Of a DNA stretch of 64,000 nt, positions 33,908 through 42,950 are shown one piece after another. Origin of the DNA: Roseococcus thiosulfatophilus (GTDB lineage Bacteria > Pseudomonadota > Alphaproteobacteria > Acetobacterales > Acetobacteraceae). A model generated the notes under the pieces. The model was not told the DNA's origin and ran no database searches. It saw only the letters and a list, made by a program, of their open reading frames with translations. Position numbers and translations under genes: made by a program. Location of the stretch: the NCBI RefSeq assembly GCF_017311575.1, contig NZ_JAFFQY010000003.1, forward strand, positions 1 through 64,000, given 5' to 3'. How positions within the stretch are numbered: position 1 is the first letter of the stretch; the number at the start of each line of letters is the position of its first letter.

Positions 33908-35230
33908 CTATGTCAAAAGCCGCACCAGCCAAAGGCTCAGCCCCGGAAAGGCGACGCACAGCAGCAGCCGCATCAGGTCCGCGCCTACATAGGGCAGCAC
34001 GCCGCGATAGGTGTCGAGGATGGGCACGTTCCGCGCGATGGCGCTGATGACGAAGACGTTCAGCCCGATGGGCGGCGAGGTCAGCCCGATGCCCACCACC
34101 ACCAGCACCAATATGCCGAACCAGATGGCCGTCTCCTCCGTGGTCAGGCCGAAGTCGAGCGCCGTCACCACGGGGAAGAAGATGGGGAGCGTGAGCAGGA
34201 TCATCGCCAGCTCATCCATCACGGCACCCAGCACCAGGTAGGTCAGCAGGAGCACGGCGAGAACCGCATAGGGGGCGAAGCCCTGCTCGCTCACCCAGAG
34301 GCCCAGCAAATCCGGCGCCTGGGTGAGGGCGAGGAAGGCGTTGAAGATCTCGGCCCCCAGCAGGATCGCGAAGATCATGGCCGTGGTCTCGGCCGCGGCC
34401 AGGATGGCGGCGCGGATTTCGACCAGCGGCAATGAGCGGCGCGCGAGCCCCACCGCCAGCACGGCGATGCAGCCCACAGCGGCACTCTCGGTCGGCGTGA
34501 AGACGCCGCCATAGAGCCCGCCCACCACCAGCACCGCGATGCCCAGCACCGGCAGCACACGGCGGAAGGCGGCGCGGCGCTCGGCGGCATCGAGCGGCGG
34601 AGCGGGTGAGCCGAGGCCCGGGTTCAGCCGCATCCGCAGCCAGATCACGGCGAGGTAGGAGAGGGTGGCCAGCAGCCCGGGGACCAGCGCCGCCATGAAA
34701 AGCTTGGCCACGTTCTGCTCGGTGCTGATGGCATAGACCACCAGGATCACCGAGGGCGGGATCAATATGCCCAGCGTGCCGCCCGCCGCGATGGTGCCGG
34801 TGGCGAAGCCGGGTGCCGTGCCATGGCGCAGCAATTCGGGCAGGGCCGCGCGGCCGAAGGTGGCGGTGGTCGCGACGGAACTGCCGCAGACCGCGCCGAA
34901 GGCGGCACTCGCGCCGATGACGCTCATGGCGAGCCCGCCGGGCCTGCGCCCCAGCAGCGCGTTGGCGGCGGCGAAGAGGTCCCGCGCCAGCCCGCCGCGC
35001 TCGGCCAACGCGCCCATCAGGATGAACAGCGGGATGATCGAGAGGGTGTAGTTGGCAAACAGGTGATAGGGCGTTGTCTTGAGGTAGTTCAGCAGCGCCG
35101 CGGCATCGAGCACATGCACATAGCCCGCCGCCCCCACCAGCAGCAGCGCGAGCGCGATGGGGGCGCGCAGCACGATCAACCCCATCAGCGCCGCGAAGCC
35201 CGTCGCGGCCAGCACGAATTCCGGCGCCAT
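33908..35230 (-). CDS. TRAP transporter large permease subunit (DctM type)
   Basis: A 440-residue membrane protein with about a dozen hydrophobic segments, the DctM subunit that forms the sodium-coupled translocation path of a TRAP importer. Family marks include FILMGALAERGGLARDLF, the GTIAAGGTLGILIPPSVILV block and LLLTYLVLGAVMDELAMILL. Start ATG 35230 is one base from the end of dctQ. It ends 41 bases before the lyase pseudogene, probably in the same operon, which suggests that the transported acid is the lyase substrate or precursor. Confidence 0.92.
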   Translation of the reverse strand: MAPEFVLAATGFAALMGLIVLRAPIALALLLVGAAGYVHVLDAAALLNYLKTTPYHLFANYTLSIIPLFILMGALAERGGLARDLFAAANALLGRRPGGLAMSVIGASAAFGAVCGSSVATTATFGRAALPELLRHGTAPGFATGTIAAGGTLGILIPPSVILVVYAISTEQNVAKLFMAALVPGLLATLSYLAVIWLRMRLNPGLGSPAPPLDAAERRAAFRRVLPVLGIAVLVVGGLYGGVFTPTESAAVGCIAVLAVGLARRSLPLVEIRAAILAAAETTAMIFAILLGAEIFNAFLALTQAPDLLGLWVSEQGFAPYAVLAVLLLTYLVLGAVMDELAMILLTLPIFFPVVTALDFGLTTEETAIWFGILVLVVVGIGLTSPPIGLNVFVISAIARNVPILDTYRGVLPYVGADLMRLLLCVAFPGLSLWLVRLLT

Positions 35231-35707
35231 TCAGCGCTCGCCCCGCAGCAGCCGCGGCAGCCAGACCAGCGCAACCAGCCCCGCCAGCGCGAAGCACAGC
35301 GCGCCCACGCCCACCGCCCACCAGAACGGCAGGGCCAGCAGGCCGATGGTGCGCATGTTGTTGGCCCAGGTCTCGTAGGCACCCTGGGCCATGCGCTCCG
35401 CGATCACCAGCAGCACCACGGCCCAGGCCAGCGTCCAGAAGGCGTCCAGCGCGCCGGTCGCGCGGCGGGGAAGCCATTGCGTGAAGGTGTCCACCAGGAT
35501 GTTCGCCCGCGTGGCGCTGCCATGCGCCAGCGCGCAGAGCACCGCCAGCCCGCCACCGATGGACACCAGCTCGAAATCCCCGCGGATGGGCTGGCCGGTC
35601 AGCCAGCGCAGCAGCACCGAGATCACCGTCAGCAGGGCCGCGGCCAGCAGCACCAGGCCGCCCAGCAGGGCGACCCCGCCCGCAAGCCGCGCGACCACGC
35701 CCGGCAA
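35231..35707 (-). CDS. TRAP transporter small permease subunit (DctQ type)
   Basis: A 158-residue protein with four transmembrane segments, the DctQ subunit that pairs with DctM. The DFELVSIGGGLAVLCALAHG and ANILVDTFTQWLP segments are family-like. The start is not certain: TTG 35707 leaves a four-base gap from dctP, and GTG 35698 is three codons on with GAGG at a better distance. It lies between dctP and dctM in the usual order. Confidence 0.85.
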   Translation of the reverse strand: MPGVVARLAGGVALLGGLVLLAAALLTVISVLLRWLTGQPIRGDFELVSIGGGLAVLCALAHGSATRANILVDTFTQWLPRRATGALDAFWTLAWAVVLLVIAERMAQGAYETWANNMRTIGLLALPFWWAVGVGALCFALAGLVALVWLPRLLRGER

Positions 35708-35711
35708 GGCC

Positions 35712-36773
35712 TCAGGCGACCCCTTGGCCGTATTGCGCGATCAAGGCGCGGGCGCGTTCCAGCAGGGCGCCGCCCTGGATGTTGCGCTCGCTCATGGCGC
35801 GCACCCAGGCGTCAATGACGGGCTGGGTGGCGGCGGCCCAGCGGCGCGTCTCGGCCTCGTCGAGTTCCACGATGCTGTTGTTGGCGCGGCGGCGAACCAT
35901 GGTCTCCACGCTCGGCCCCTGCTCGTCCCAGACGCGGGCGGCCATGGTGGCGGCGGCCTGGCCGGAATTGGCGTCCACCACGGCCTTCAGGTCGGCGGGC
36001 AGGGCGTCATACTTCGCGCGGTTCATCGCGAGCACGAAGCTCGCCGTGTAGAAGGTGGGGCTGCCGGCGAATTGCGTGTGGTTGCGCAGCGTCTCATGCA
36101 GGCGGATGGCGGGCACCACCTCCCAGGGCACCACGGCGCCATCAATCACGCCCTGGGCCAGGGCCTCGGGCACCTGCGGGATGGGCATGCCGATGGGGGC
36201 GGCGCCCAGCGCCCGCAGCGCCTCGCCGGCCTGGCGCGTGGGGAAGCGCAGCTTCAGGCCGGCCATGTCCTCCATGCGGTTCACCGCGCGGCGCGCATGG
36301 ATCACCCCCGCGTCATGCGCCCAGGCGCAAAGGATGCGCGTGTCCCGGAACTCGCTGGCAAACACCTCGTCATGCAGCTGCTGCACCACGCGGGCATTCA
36401 CGCTGGCGCGCTTGTGGGCGACGAAGGGCAGCTCGATCACCTCGATGGAGGGGAAGCGGCCGGGCGTGTTGCCGGGCAGGGTCCAGATGATGTCCGCCAC
36501 CCCGTCGCGCGCCTGGTCGTAGAGCTGCGGCGGCGCGCCGCCCAGCTGCATGGCCGGGAAGATCTGGATGCGGAGGCGGTTGTTGCTCTCCTGCTGCACC
36601 TTCTGCGCCCAGGGCTGCAGGAAATGGCGGTGCACGTTGGAGACGGCGGGCAGGAAGTGATGCAGCCGCAACGTCACCTCCTGGGCGGAGGCGCGGCCCG
36701 CGGCGAGAACGGCGGGGGCGCCCAGCAACAGGGCGCGTCGGGGCGAGGACAGGCGCGGCAACGAGACCGTCAT
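35712..36773 (-). CDS. TRAP transporter substrate-binding protein (DctP type)
   Basis: A 353-residue periplasmic receptor. A signal peptide ends at GRASA, followed by VTLRLHHFLPAVSNVHRHFL, PWAQKVQQES, and the ligand-binding Arg region LKLRFPTRQAGEALRALGA, the motif that holds a carboxylate in DctP proteins. It delivers an organic acid to the DctQM permease that follows. Start ATG 36773 has GGGAAGAAC upstream, and the promoter must lie in the 106 bases shared with the divergent EamA gene. Confidence 0.9.
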   Translation of the reverse strand: MTVSLPRLSSPRRALLLGAPAVLAAGRASAQEVTLRLHHFLPAVSNVHRHFLQPWAQKVQQESNNRLRIQIFPAMQLGGAPPQLYDQARDGVADIIWTLPGNTPGRFPSIEVIELPFVAHKRASVNARVVQQLHDEVFASEFRDTRILCAWAHDAGVIHARRAVNRMEDMAGLKLRFPTRQAGEALRALGAAPIGMPIPQVPEALAQGVIDGAVVPWEVVPAIRLHETLRNHTQFAGSPTFYTASFVLAMNRAKYDALPADLKAVVDANSGQAAATMAARVWDEQGPSVETMVRRRANNSIVELDEAETRRWAAATQPVIDAWVRAMSERNIQGGALLERARALIAQYGQGVA

Positions 36774-36879
36774 GACGTGTTCTTCCCTGGATAGTTTCTC
36801 TCGAAACTTTCTATCCGGCTTCACGGGCCGCTTCAACCGGCAACTGGACGCCGCCCCGCTTCGGGCGGAAGCTGGTCGG

Positions 36880-37767
36880 ATGGGGATACGGGACGCCAAG
36901 GCCACGCCGCGCTGGCTGATGTTGGCACCCTTCCTGTTCGTGACCCTGTGGTCGGGCGGCTTCACCGCGATCGCGGTCAGCCTGCCGCATGTGGAGCCGC
37001 TGACCTTGCAGGTGCTGCGCTACGCCGCCGTGGTGGCGCTGCTGGCGCCGCTCTGGCTGGTGCTGCGCCCGCCGCTGCCGGGGCGCGCCACCTTCTGGCA
37101 TCTGGCGCGGATGGGGCTGCTGGTGCAGTTCGCCTATTTCGCCTCCATGAACCTCGCCATGAAGGCGGGCATGGGGGCGGGGACCATCGCGCTGCTGATC
37201 GGGCTTCAGCCGGTGGCGGTGGCCGTGCTGGCGCCGCGCGTCACGGGCGACCCGCCGCCGGATGCGCGGGGCTGGGCGGGCCTGGGGCTTGGTGTCGTGG
37301 GGGCCGCGCTGGTGATCCTGTCTGGGTCCGGCCTCGCCGCCAGCGGCTGGGTGGGGCTGTTCTTCGCCATGCTGGCCCTGGCCACCATGACGGCGGGCGC
37401 GCTGCTGGAGCGACGGGGTGGGAAGGGGACGCATCTCGTCACCGCCAACCTGGTCATGTGCGCGGTGGCGCTGCTGGCCACCCTGCCGCTCGCCTTCCTG
37501 CTGGAGAGCATGCGGGTGGACTGGGCGCCGGGCCTCTTCGCGGGGCTGGCTTACCTGGTGCTGGTGAATTCCCTCATCTCGCTCTCGCTGCTCTTCGCCA
37601 TGTTGCGTCATGGGGAGGCCGCGCGCGCCTCCTCCGTCTTCTTCCTGGTGCCGCCGCTCGCCGCGCTCATCGCCTGGGGGGTGATGGGCGAGGTGATGGC
37701 GCCCCAGGCGCTGCTGGGCACCGCCGTCGCGGTACTGGGTGTCGCCTTGGTCGTCAGGCGGCGTTGA
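36880..37767 (+). CDS. EamA/DMT-superfamily transporter
   Basis: A 295-residue inner-membrane protein with ten hydrophobic segments in two EamA repeats (first LAPFLFVTLWSGGFTAIAVS, second LGLGVVGAALVILSGSGLA onwards). The family exports amino acids or metabolites. Start ATG 36880 (MGIRDAKATPRW). It is divergent from the TRAP operon and followed by a luciferase-like monooxygenase 53 bases on. The substrate is unknown. Confidence 0.86.
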   Translation: MGIRDAKATPRWLMLAPFLFVTLWSGGFTAIAVSLPHVEPLTLQVLRYAAVVALLAPLWLVLRPPLPGRATFWHLARMGLLVQFAYFASMNLAMKAGMGAGTIALLIGLQPVAVAVLAPRVTGDPPPDARGWAGLGLGVVGAALVILSGSGLAASGWVGLFFAMLALATMTAGALLERRGGKGTHLVTANLVMCAVALLATLPLAFLLESMRVDWAPGLFAGLAYLVLVNSLISLSLLFAMLRHGEAARASSVFFLVPPLAALIAWGVMGEVMAPQALLGTAVAVLGVALVVRRR

Positions 37768-37820
37768 CCGCGCGTGGCCCCGGGGCCAGCCTTGCACGAA
37801 ACCCCTCGGGAGTGCGTCCC

Positions 37821-39014
37821 ATGCCCCATGCCGGCCTGAACTTCGGCATCTTCCTCGCCCCCTTCCACCGGCTGGGCGACAACCCCACCCTGGCGCTGGG
37901 CCGGGACCTCGACCTGCTCGTGGCCCTCGACCAGCTGGGTTACGACGAGGCCTGGATCGGCGAGCACCATTCCGCCGGCTGGGAGACGATCGCGAGCCCC
38001 GAGCTGATGATCGCGGCCGCGGCCGAGCGCACGAAGCACATCCGCCTCGGTTCCGGCGTCACCTCGCTGCCCTACCACCACCCCTTCCTGGTGGCGCAGC
38101 GCTTCGTCCAGCTCGACCACATGACGCGCGGCCGCACCATGCTGGGCTGCGGGCCGGGCGCGCTGGTCAGCGACGCCTACATGATGGGCATCGAGGCCAG
38201 GACGCAGCGGCCGCGCATGGAGGAATCGCTCGCCGCCATCATGGCGCTGCTGGCCTGCGAGGGGCCGGTCACCATGAAGACCGATTGGTTCGAGCTGCGC
38301 GAGGCCAGGCTGCACCTTGCACCCTACACAAACCCGCGCTTTCCCATCGCCGTCGCCTCCTCGACCACGCCCGCCGGCGCGCTGGCGGCGGCGAAGCATG
38401 GGCTGGGGTTGATCTCGCTGGGTGCCGGCCTGCCAGGTGGCCCGCAGAAGCTGGCCGAGCAGTGGCGCATGGCCGAGGCCGAGGCCGCGAAGCACGGACA
38501 GACCATGGACCGCCGCAACTGGCGCCTCGTCGTCAACATGCATTGCGCCGATGATGACGAACGCGCCTTCGCCGATGTCCGCGTGGGCGAGCGCCTGGAG
38601 ACCGAGACCTATTTCGGCGAGACGCTCGGCCGCCCGCCCACGCGCAGCGAGGACCCTCTGCGCGATGGATTGAAGGCCGGAACGACGCTGGTGGGCTCGC
38701 CCGACACCGTGGCCCAGGGCATCCAGCGCCTGCTCGACTTTACCGAGGGCGGCGCGGGCGGGATCCTGTTCCGCGCCCATGAATGGGCCGACCGGCGCCA
38801 GACCCTGCACAGCTTCGAGCTGTTTGCCCGCTGGGTGATGCCGCGCTTCCAGGGCTCGCTGCGCATGCCGGCCGAGAGCCGCCAATGGTGCCACGACAAC
38901 CGCGAGGGCATCTTCGCCCCCAACCTCCAGGCGCTGAAGCAGGCCTTCGTGGACGCCGGGCAGTCGGTGCCGGAGATGGATCGCCTCAAGCTGCGGGAGC
39001 GCACGCCGGGCTGA
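37821..39014 (+). CDS. LLM-class flavin-dependent oxidoreductase (luciferase-like monooxygenase)
   Basis: A 397-residue bacterial-luciferase-like TIM barrel enzyme that uses reduced flavin and oxygen. Family marks are NFGIFLAPFHRLGDNPTLAL, YDEAWIGEHHSAGWETIASP, RIRLGSGV-like IRLGSGVTSLPYHHPFLVAQ, and the C-terminal LVGSPDTVAQGIQRLLDF. A separate flavin reductase is not adjacent. Start ATG 37821 follows CGGGAGTGCGTCCC. The substrate cannot be inferred; relatives degrade terpenoids, alkanesulfonates or amines. Confidence 0.86.
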   Translation: MPHAGLNFGIFLAPFHRLGDNPTLALGRDLDLLVALDQLGYDEAWIGEHHSAGWETIASPELMIAAAAERTKHIRLGSGVTSLPYHHPFLVAQRFVQLDHMTRGRTMLGCGPGALVSDAYMMGIEARTQRPRMEESLAAIMALLACEGPVTMKTDWFELREARLHLAPYTNPRFPIAVASSTTPAGALAAAKHGLGLISLGAGLPGGPQKLAEQWRMAEAEAAKHGQTMDRRNWRLVVNMHCADDDERAFADVRVGERLETETYFGETLGRPPTRSEDPLRDGLKAGTTLVGSPDTVAQGIQRLLDFTEGGAGGILFRAHEWADRRQTLHSFELFARWVMPRFQGSLRMPAESRQWCHDNREGIFAPNLQALKQAFVDAGQSVPEMDRLKLRERTPG

Positions 39015-39027
39015 ACGCCCGGCCGAT

Positions 39028-40482
39028 CTATTCGTGCAGATCCTCGAGCGGCAGGGAGATGCGGCAGACCAGCCCCTCCGGGGCGAAATCCACCTCCGCC
39101 CCGCCGGAGGGCGTGTATTGCAGGCTGCGCGTGATCACGGTCTGGCCGAAGCCGCGGTGCTTGGGCGGCGTGACGGGCGGGCCGCCGCTTTCGCGCCATT
39201 CCACGATGAAGCGCTCCCCCTCCGCATGGCCGCGGACGGAGAGCTTGCCCCCAGGCACCGACAGGGCCCCATACTTCGTGGCATTGGTGGCGAGTTCGTG
39301 GATGACGAGGCCGAGCGCGATGGCCGCGCGCGGCGCCAGTGACTTGCCGAGGTCCTGGATGGTGAAGCGCCCCGCCGCCCCGGCCGTGTAGGGCGCCAGC
39401 TCGCTGCGGACCACGTCGGCGATGGTGAGGTTGGTCCAGGAATTCTCGGCCAGCAGGCTGTGCGTCGCGGCCAGCGCCTGGATGCGCCCGGTGAAGGCCT
39501 GCTGGAAGCCCTCCAGCGTGTCCTCGTGGTGCAGCGTCCGGCTGGCGATGGACAGCACAAGGGCGAGCGTGTTCTTCACCCGGTGGTCCAGCTCGCGCAT
39601 CATCAGCAGTTGCTGCTTTTCCGCGGCCTTGCGCTGCGACAGGTCCACCATCGTGATGACGCAGCCATTGATCACGTCGTGGCCCACCTGCAGGGGGGCG
39701 GCGCTGACCAGGTAGTCCTTCACCTTGGGCGCTTTGGGTGCATGCGCCTCCACCCCCTGCACCGAGGCGCCGTCCACCACCATCCGCACGATGTCCTCGG
39801 CCTGCAGCAGGCCGGTGGCATCGGGGAAGATCAGCGGGATGGCGTCCGCGAACGGCAGGCCCAGAAGATCGCCCCCGAAGGAGAGCTCCGCCGCGGCGTT
39901 GGCATGGGTGATGAGGCCCTCGCGGTCGCACACCACGACGGCCTCGTTGGCGGAGGCGATGACGGCATGGGCCGCGCGCTCGCTCTGCTCGGCGGCTTCC
40001 GCGCGCACGCGCTCGGACACGTCGGTGAAGGTGATGGCGAAGCCGTGGGTGGTGGAGAGGCGCAAGGGCGTGGCGGTGAGGATGTAATGGACCTGCTCGC
40101 CCAGCCGGTCGAAGCTCACCTCCTCCGAGGCCACGCCGAGGGCGGCGCGCGGCATGATCCGCTCCACCGCCGAGGCCACCTCGTCGGGCGCGATGTCGGT
40201 GAAGCTGCTGCCCTGCACCGAATTCTGCGTGAAACCGAGGACGGCGGTCAGCCGCGCATTGGCGTAGAGGATGCGCCCCGTGCCATCGATGGCGGCGGCA
40301 CCCACATGCATCGCTTCCATGAAGACGTGGTAGGCCTCGGCACCCCCACCGATGTCGAAGACCTGCGAGACGTTCTGCTGCTCCACCACCAGCGCGTCCA
40401 CATCGCCATCGCGGATGGCGCGCAGCGTCTCCTCCGCCTCCGCGAGGCGCCGGCGAAGTTCGGCGACTTCGTCGAGGCTCAT
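39028..40482 (-). CDS. PAS-domain sensor histidine kinase of the HWE family, Kai-linked
   Basis: A 484-residue soluble kinase: short N-terminal coiled coil (residues 4-25), two PAS domains (about 45-160 and 170-285), then an HWE kinase core with phospho-acceptor His300 in [13 protein letters not shown] box [15 protein letters not shown] (Asn400) and WRESGGP. No transmembrane segment or receiver domain is visible. Its start overlaps kaiB by four bases (ATGA), so it is the third gene of the kaiC-kaiB operon and probably the output kinase or a sensor feeding the KaiC switch. The partner response regulator is not in the window. Confidence 0.88.
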   Translation of the reverse strand: MSLDEVAELRRRLAEAEETLRAIRDGDVDALVVEQQNVSQVFDIGGGAEAYHVFMEAMHVGAAAIDGTGRILYANARLTAVLGFTQNSVQGSSFTDIAPDEVASAVERIMPRAALGVASEEVSFDRLGEQVHYILTATPLRLSTTHGFAITFTDVSERVRAEAAEQSERAAHAVIASANEAVVVCDREGLITHANAAAELSFGGDLLGLPFADAIPLIFPDATGLLQAEDIVRMVVDGASVQGVEAHAPKAPKVKDYLVSAAPLQVGHDVINGCVITMVDLSQRKAAEKQQLLMMRELDHRVKNTLALVLSIASRTLHHEDTLEGFQQAFTGRIQALAATHSLLAENSWTNLTIADVVRSELAPYTAGAAGRFTIQDLGKSLAPRAAIALGLVIHELATNATKYGALSVPGGKLSVRGHAEGERFIVEWRESGGPPVTPPKHRGFGQTVITRSLQYTPSGGAEVDFAPEGLVCRISLPLEDLHE

Positions 40483-40766
40483 TCGCCCTGCACCTTCAGC
40501 GCCACCAGCACCTTCTCCACGTCGGAGAGGTCGCCGATCACCTTGCGGATGGGCACCGGCAGCTCCCGCACCAGGGTCGGGATGGCAACGATGCTGTGCT
40601 CCTTCGCGAGCTTCGGGTTCTGCCGCAGGTCAATGACCTCGATCTCGTATTGACCGGCCAGGGGGCCCGCCACCATCGCCTTGAGGTTGGCGATGGCCGC
40701 GATGGATTTCGGGGTCTGGCCGGCCACGTAGAGGGTCAGCTTCCTGGGGGGCGGCGTGTCGTTCAT
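40479..40766 (-). CDS. kaiB: KaiB family protein
   Basis: A 95-residue KaiB homologue with thioredoxin-like fold start [20 protein letters not shown] and the C-terminal segment [20 protein letters not shown]. KaiB binds the CI ring of KaiC after a fold switch and regulates its ATPase. It overlaps kaiC (ATGA at 40763-40766) and the kinase gene, so all three are coupled. No kaiA is visible, as expected outside cyanobacteria. Confidence 0.92.
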   Translation of the reverse strand: MNDTPPPRKLTLYVAGQTPKSIAAIANLKAMVAGPLAGQYEIEVIDLRQNPKLAKEHSIVAIPTLVRELPVPIRKVIGDLSDVEKVLVALKVQGE

Positions 40767-42457
40767 CTCGTCTTCCCGTCGCCGCGGCGACTCATCTGCA
40801 TGACGGCGGCATCGTCCGCCGCCCGTCGCTGGTAATCGGTCTCGGCGGAGGCGGCGCTGGCCATCTCCGCCTCATATCCCGCGAGCTCGGCCTGCAGGGC
40901 CTCGATCTGCGCGGCCGCCTTGCGGCGGCGGATATCAATCTGGAGGCGCGCGCGCTCGACCTGCGCCAGGCGCTCGGCCTCCGCGCGGCGCACGCGTACC
41001 TCTTCGGCCCGCCGCGCCGAGCCGGTGACGGCGCCGCCCTCGCCCAGATAGGGGGGCAGCAACTGGATGCCCTGGTCGTTCATCACGAATTCGCGCACCT
41101 GGTTGGAATGCGCGGTTCCCCGCGCCTTGAGCAGATAGAGTTCCCGGTTGAACTCCCCACTGACCTCTCGGTTGAGCATCAGTACCCAGCCATCCATCAG
41201 CGAGGACAGCCCGACGTCGGTGGCGTAGTCGCCACTCTGCGTGTGCATCAGATGGGTGAAGACGCCTGTAATACCACTGCTCTTGAGGAAGTCCACCACC
41301 CGCAGCAGCATGGACTGCACCTCCAGCGGATCGCCGCTTTCCATGAAGGCGGAGATGGGGTCCAGCACCACCACCTGCGGCCGGAACTTCTGCACCTCCC
41401 GCAGCATGATCGCGAGGTGCATCTCCAGGCTGTAGAAGGTGGGCCGGGCGGAGATGAAGCGGATCAGCCCGTGTTCCAGGTAAGGCGTCAGATCGAGGCC
41501 GATGGAGCGCATGTTGCGGATGATCTGCCGCTCCGCCTCCTCGAAGGAGAAATAGATGGCGCGCTCCCCGCGCGCGGCGGCGGCATGCAGGAAGCTGGCC
41601 GCCAGGGAGGATTTCCCCGCCCCCGCGACGCCCGAGACCAGGATGGAGGAGCCGCGGTGGAAGCCCCCGCCCTGGATCATCGCGTCCAGGTCCACGACGC
41701 CCGAGGCGATGCGCTCTTCGAAGACCTGGTGGTTCAGGCCAAGCGAGCTGACGGGCAGCACCGAGAACCCGTCGCGGTCGATCAGGAAGGGGTATTCATT
41801 CGTGCCATGCGCCGTGCCGCGATATTTCACGATCCGCATGCGCCGCGTGGAAATCTGGTTGTGCACGCGATGATCCAGCAGGATCACGCAGTCGGAGACG
41901 TATTCCTCCAGCCCCTGCCGCGTCAGCGTGCCATCGCCACGCTCGGCGGTGATGACGGTGGTCAGCCCACGATCCTTCAGCCAGTCGAACAGCCGCCGCA
42001 GCTCGGCGCGCAGCACCGCCTGGTTGGTGAAGGCGGAGAAGAGGCTCTCGATGGTGTCGAGGACGACGCGCTTGGCCCCCACCGCGTCAATGGCCATTTC
42101 CAGGCGCAGGAAGAGGCCTTCCAGGTCATATTCGCCGATCTCCGCCAATTCGGCGGGGTTGATGGCGATGTGCTCCATCGCCAAGCGTCCCTCGGCGATG
42201 AGGCGATCCATGTCGAAGCCCAGCGAGGCCACGTTGGCGATGATGTCGGCCGGACGTTCCTCGAAGGTGACGAAGACGCCGGGTTCGTCGTAATCCCGCG
42301 CGCCATGCACCAGGAAGGTGGTGGCGAAGAGCGTCTTGCCGCAGCCGGCGGAGCCGCAAACCAGCGAGGGGCGTCCCTTCGGCAGCCCGCCCAGGGTCAG
42401 GTCGTCAAATCCCTCGATCCCCGTCAGGGATTTGGGAAGGCTAGGCAGGGCGTGCAT
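40763..42457 (-). CDS. kaiC: KaiC family double-RecA ATPase with C-terminal coiled-coil extension
   Basis: A 564-residue KaiC with both ATPase domains. CI has Walker A GSAGCGKT (35-42) and catalytic Glu66-Glu67; CII has Walker A GVAGAGKS (276-283) and Glu306-Glu307. The autophosphorylation pair Ser-Thr of the cyanobacterial clock appears as Ser418-Ser419 in VGLSSLMDG. After the core (ending [16 protein letters not shown]) comes a charged Ala/Arg/Glu coiled coil of about 85 residues. ATG 42457 is preferred for its GGGA site; ATG 42469 and TTG 42490 are alternatives. It leads the kaiC-kaiB-kinase operon, a Kai timing or stress switch. Confidence 0.92.
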   Translation of the reverse strand: MHALPSLPKSLTGIEGFDDLTLGGLPKGRPSLVCGSAGCGKTLFATTFLVHGARDYDEPGVFVTFEERPADIIANVASLGFDMDRLIAEGRLAMEHIAINPAELAEIGEYDLEGLFLRLEMAIDAVGAKRVVLDTIESLFSAFTNQAVLRAELRRLFDWLKDRGLTTVITAERGDGTLTRQGLEEYVSDCVILLDHRVHNQISTRRMRIVKYRGTAHGTNEYPFLIDRDGFSVLPVSSLGLNHQVFEERIASGVVDLDAMIQGGGFHRGSSILVSGVAGAGKSSLAASFLHAAAARGERAIYFSFEEAERQIIRNMRSIGLDLTPYLEHGLIRFISARPTFYSLEMHLAIMLREVQKFRPQVVVLDPISAFMESGDPLEVQSMLLRVVDFLKSSGITGVFTHLMHTQSGDYATDVGLSSLMDGWVLMLNREVSGEFNRELYLLKARGTAHSNQVREFVMNDQGIQLLPPYLGEGGAVTGSARRAEEVRVRRAEAERLAQVERARLQIDIRRRKAAAQIEALQAELAGYEAEMASAASAETDYQRRAADDAAVMQMSRRGDGKTR

Positions 42458-42532
42458 CAAGAATCCCATCCGTGATGGAGCAGTGAACAAGGGATGTGCG
42501 GGCGCGGTCGGACCATCGCCAGGGTGGCCTGA

Positions 42533-42550
42533 GCGGGGCCATCGCCCCGC
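42533..42550 (-). terminator. Stem-loop between the AtuA-like operon and kaiC
   Basis: GCGGGGC (42533-42539) and GCCCCGC (42544-42550) form a perfect 7-bp stem with a 4-base loop. It lies downstream of the leftward AtuA-like unit and upstream of kaiC, so it may end the former. Confidence 0.38.
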
Positions 42551-42629
42551 CGGCAGTCTCGCAGGGCGGCCTCTTGCCGCACACTCATGGCGGGATTGGG
42601 GCGAGCCCGGTATGGCAGGCCCGGCCGTT

Positions 42630-42950
42630 TCATGCCGGAAGGCGAATGGTCAGCTCCAGCAGGCGGAAGCTGTGTGTCTTGCCATGGCCGTCGAGGTTCA
42701 GGCTGCCGTTCACGCCGCCCTCCAGCACCTCGTCCACCACGAAGTTGAAGGCGTGCAGATTGGGCAGGTCATACCGGGTGCAGCCGGTGGCCCCGCGGTG
42801 GCGGAACAGGTCCAGCACGCGCGCCTCCGTCACCTGCGCCGCGATCAGCTCGTAATGGGCGGGGTCGTAGGGGATCAGCGACATGTTCAGTCGGTTGCCC
42901 TTGTCGCCCGCGCGGCTGTGCGCGATGGCGTGCAGCGGAACCTCCCTCAT
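42630..42950 (-). CDS. AtuA-like ferredoxin-fold small protein
   Basis: A 106-residue protein matching the C-terminal domain that is often fused to AtuA/DUF1446 proteins: VPLHAIAHSRAGDKGNRLNM, then RVLDLFRHRGATGCTRYDLP and the LNAFNFVV-like LHAFNFVVDEVLEGGVNGSL. Here it is a separate gene whose ATG overlaps the stop of the large subunit gene (ATGA). The pair probably forms one enzyme of acyclic terpene or related branched-acid metabolism. Exact reaction unknown. Confidence 0.78.
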   Translation of the reverse strand: MREVPLHAIAHSRAGDKGNRLNMSLIPYDPAHYELIAAQVTEARVLDLFRHRGATGCTRYDLPNLHAFNFVVDEVLEGGVNGSLNLDGHGKTHSFRLLELTIRLPA

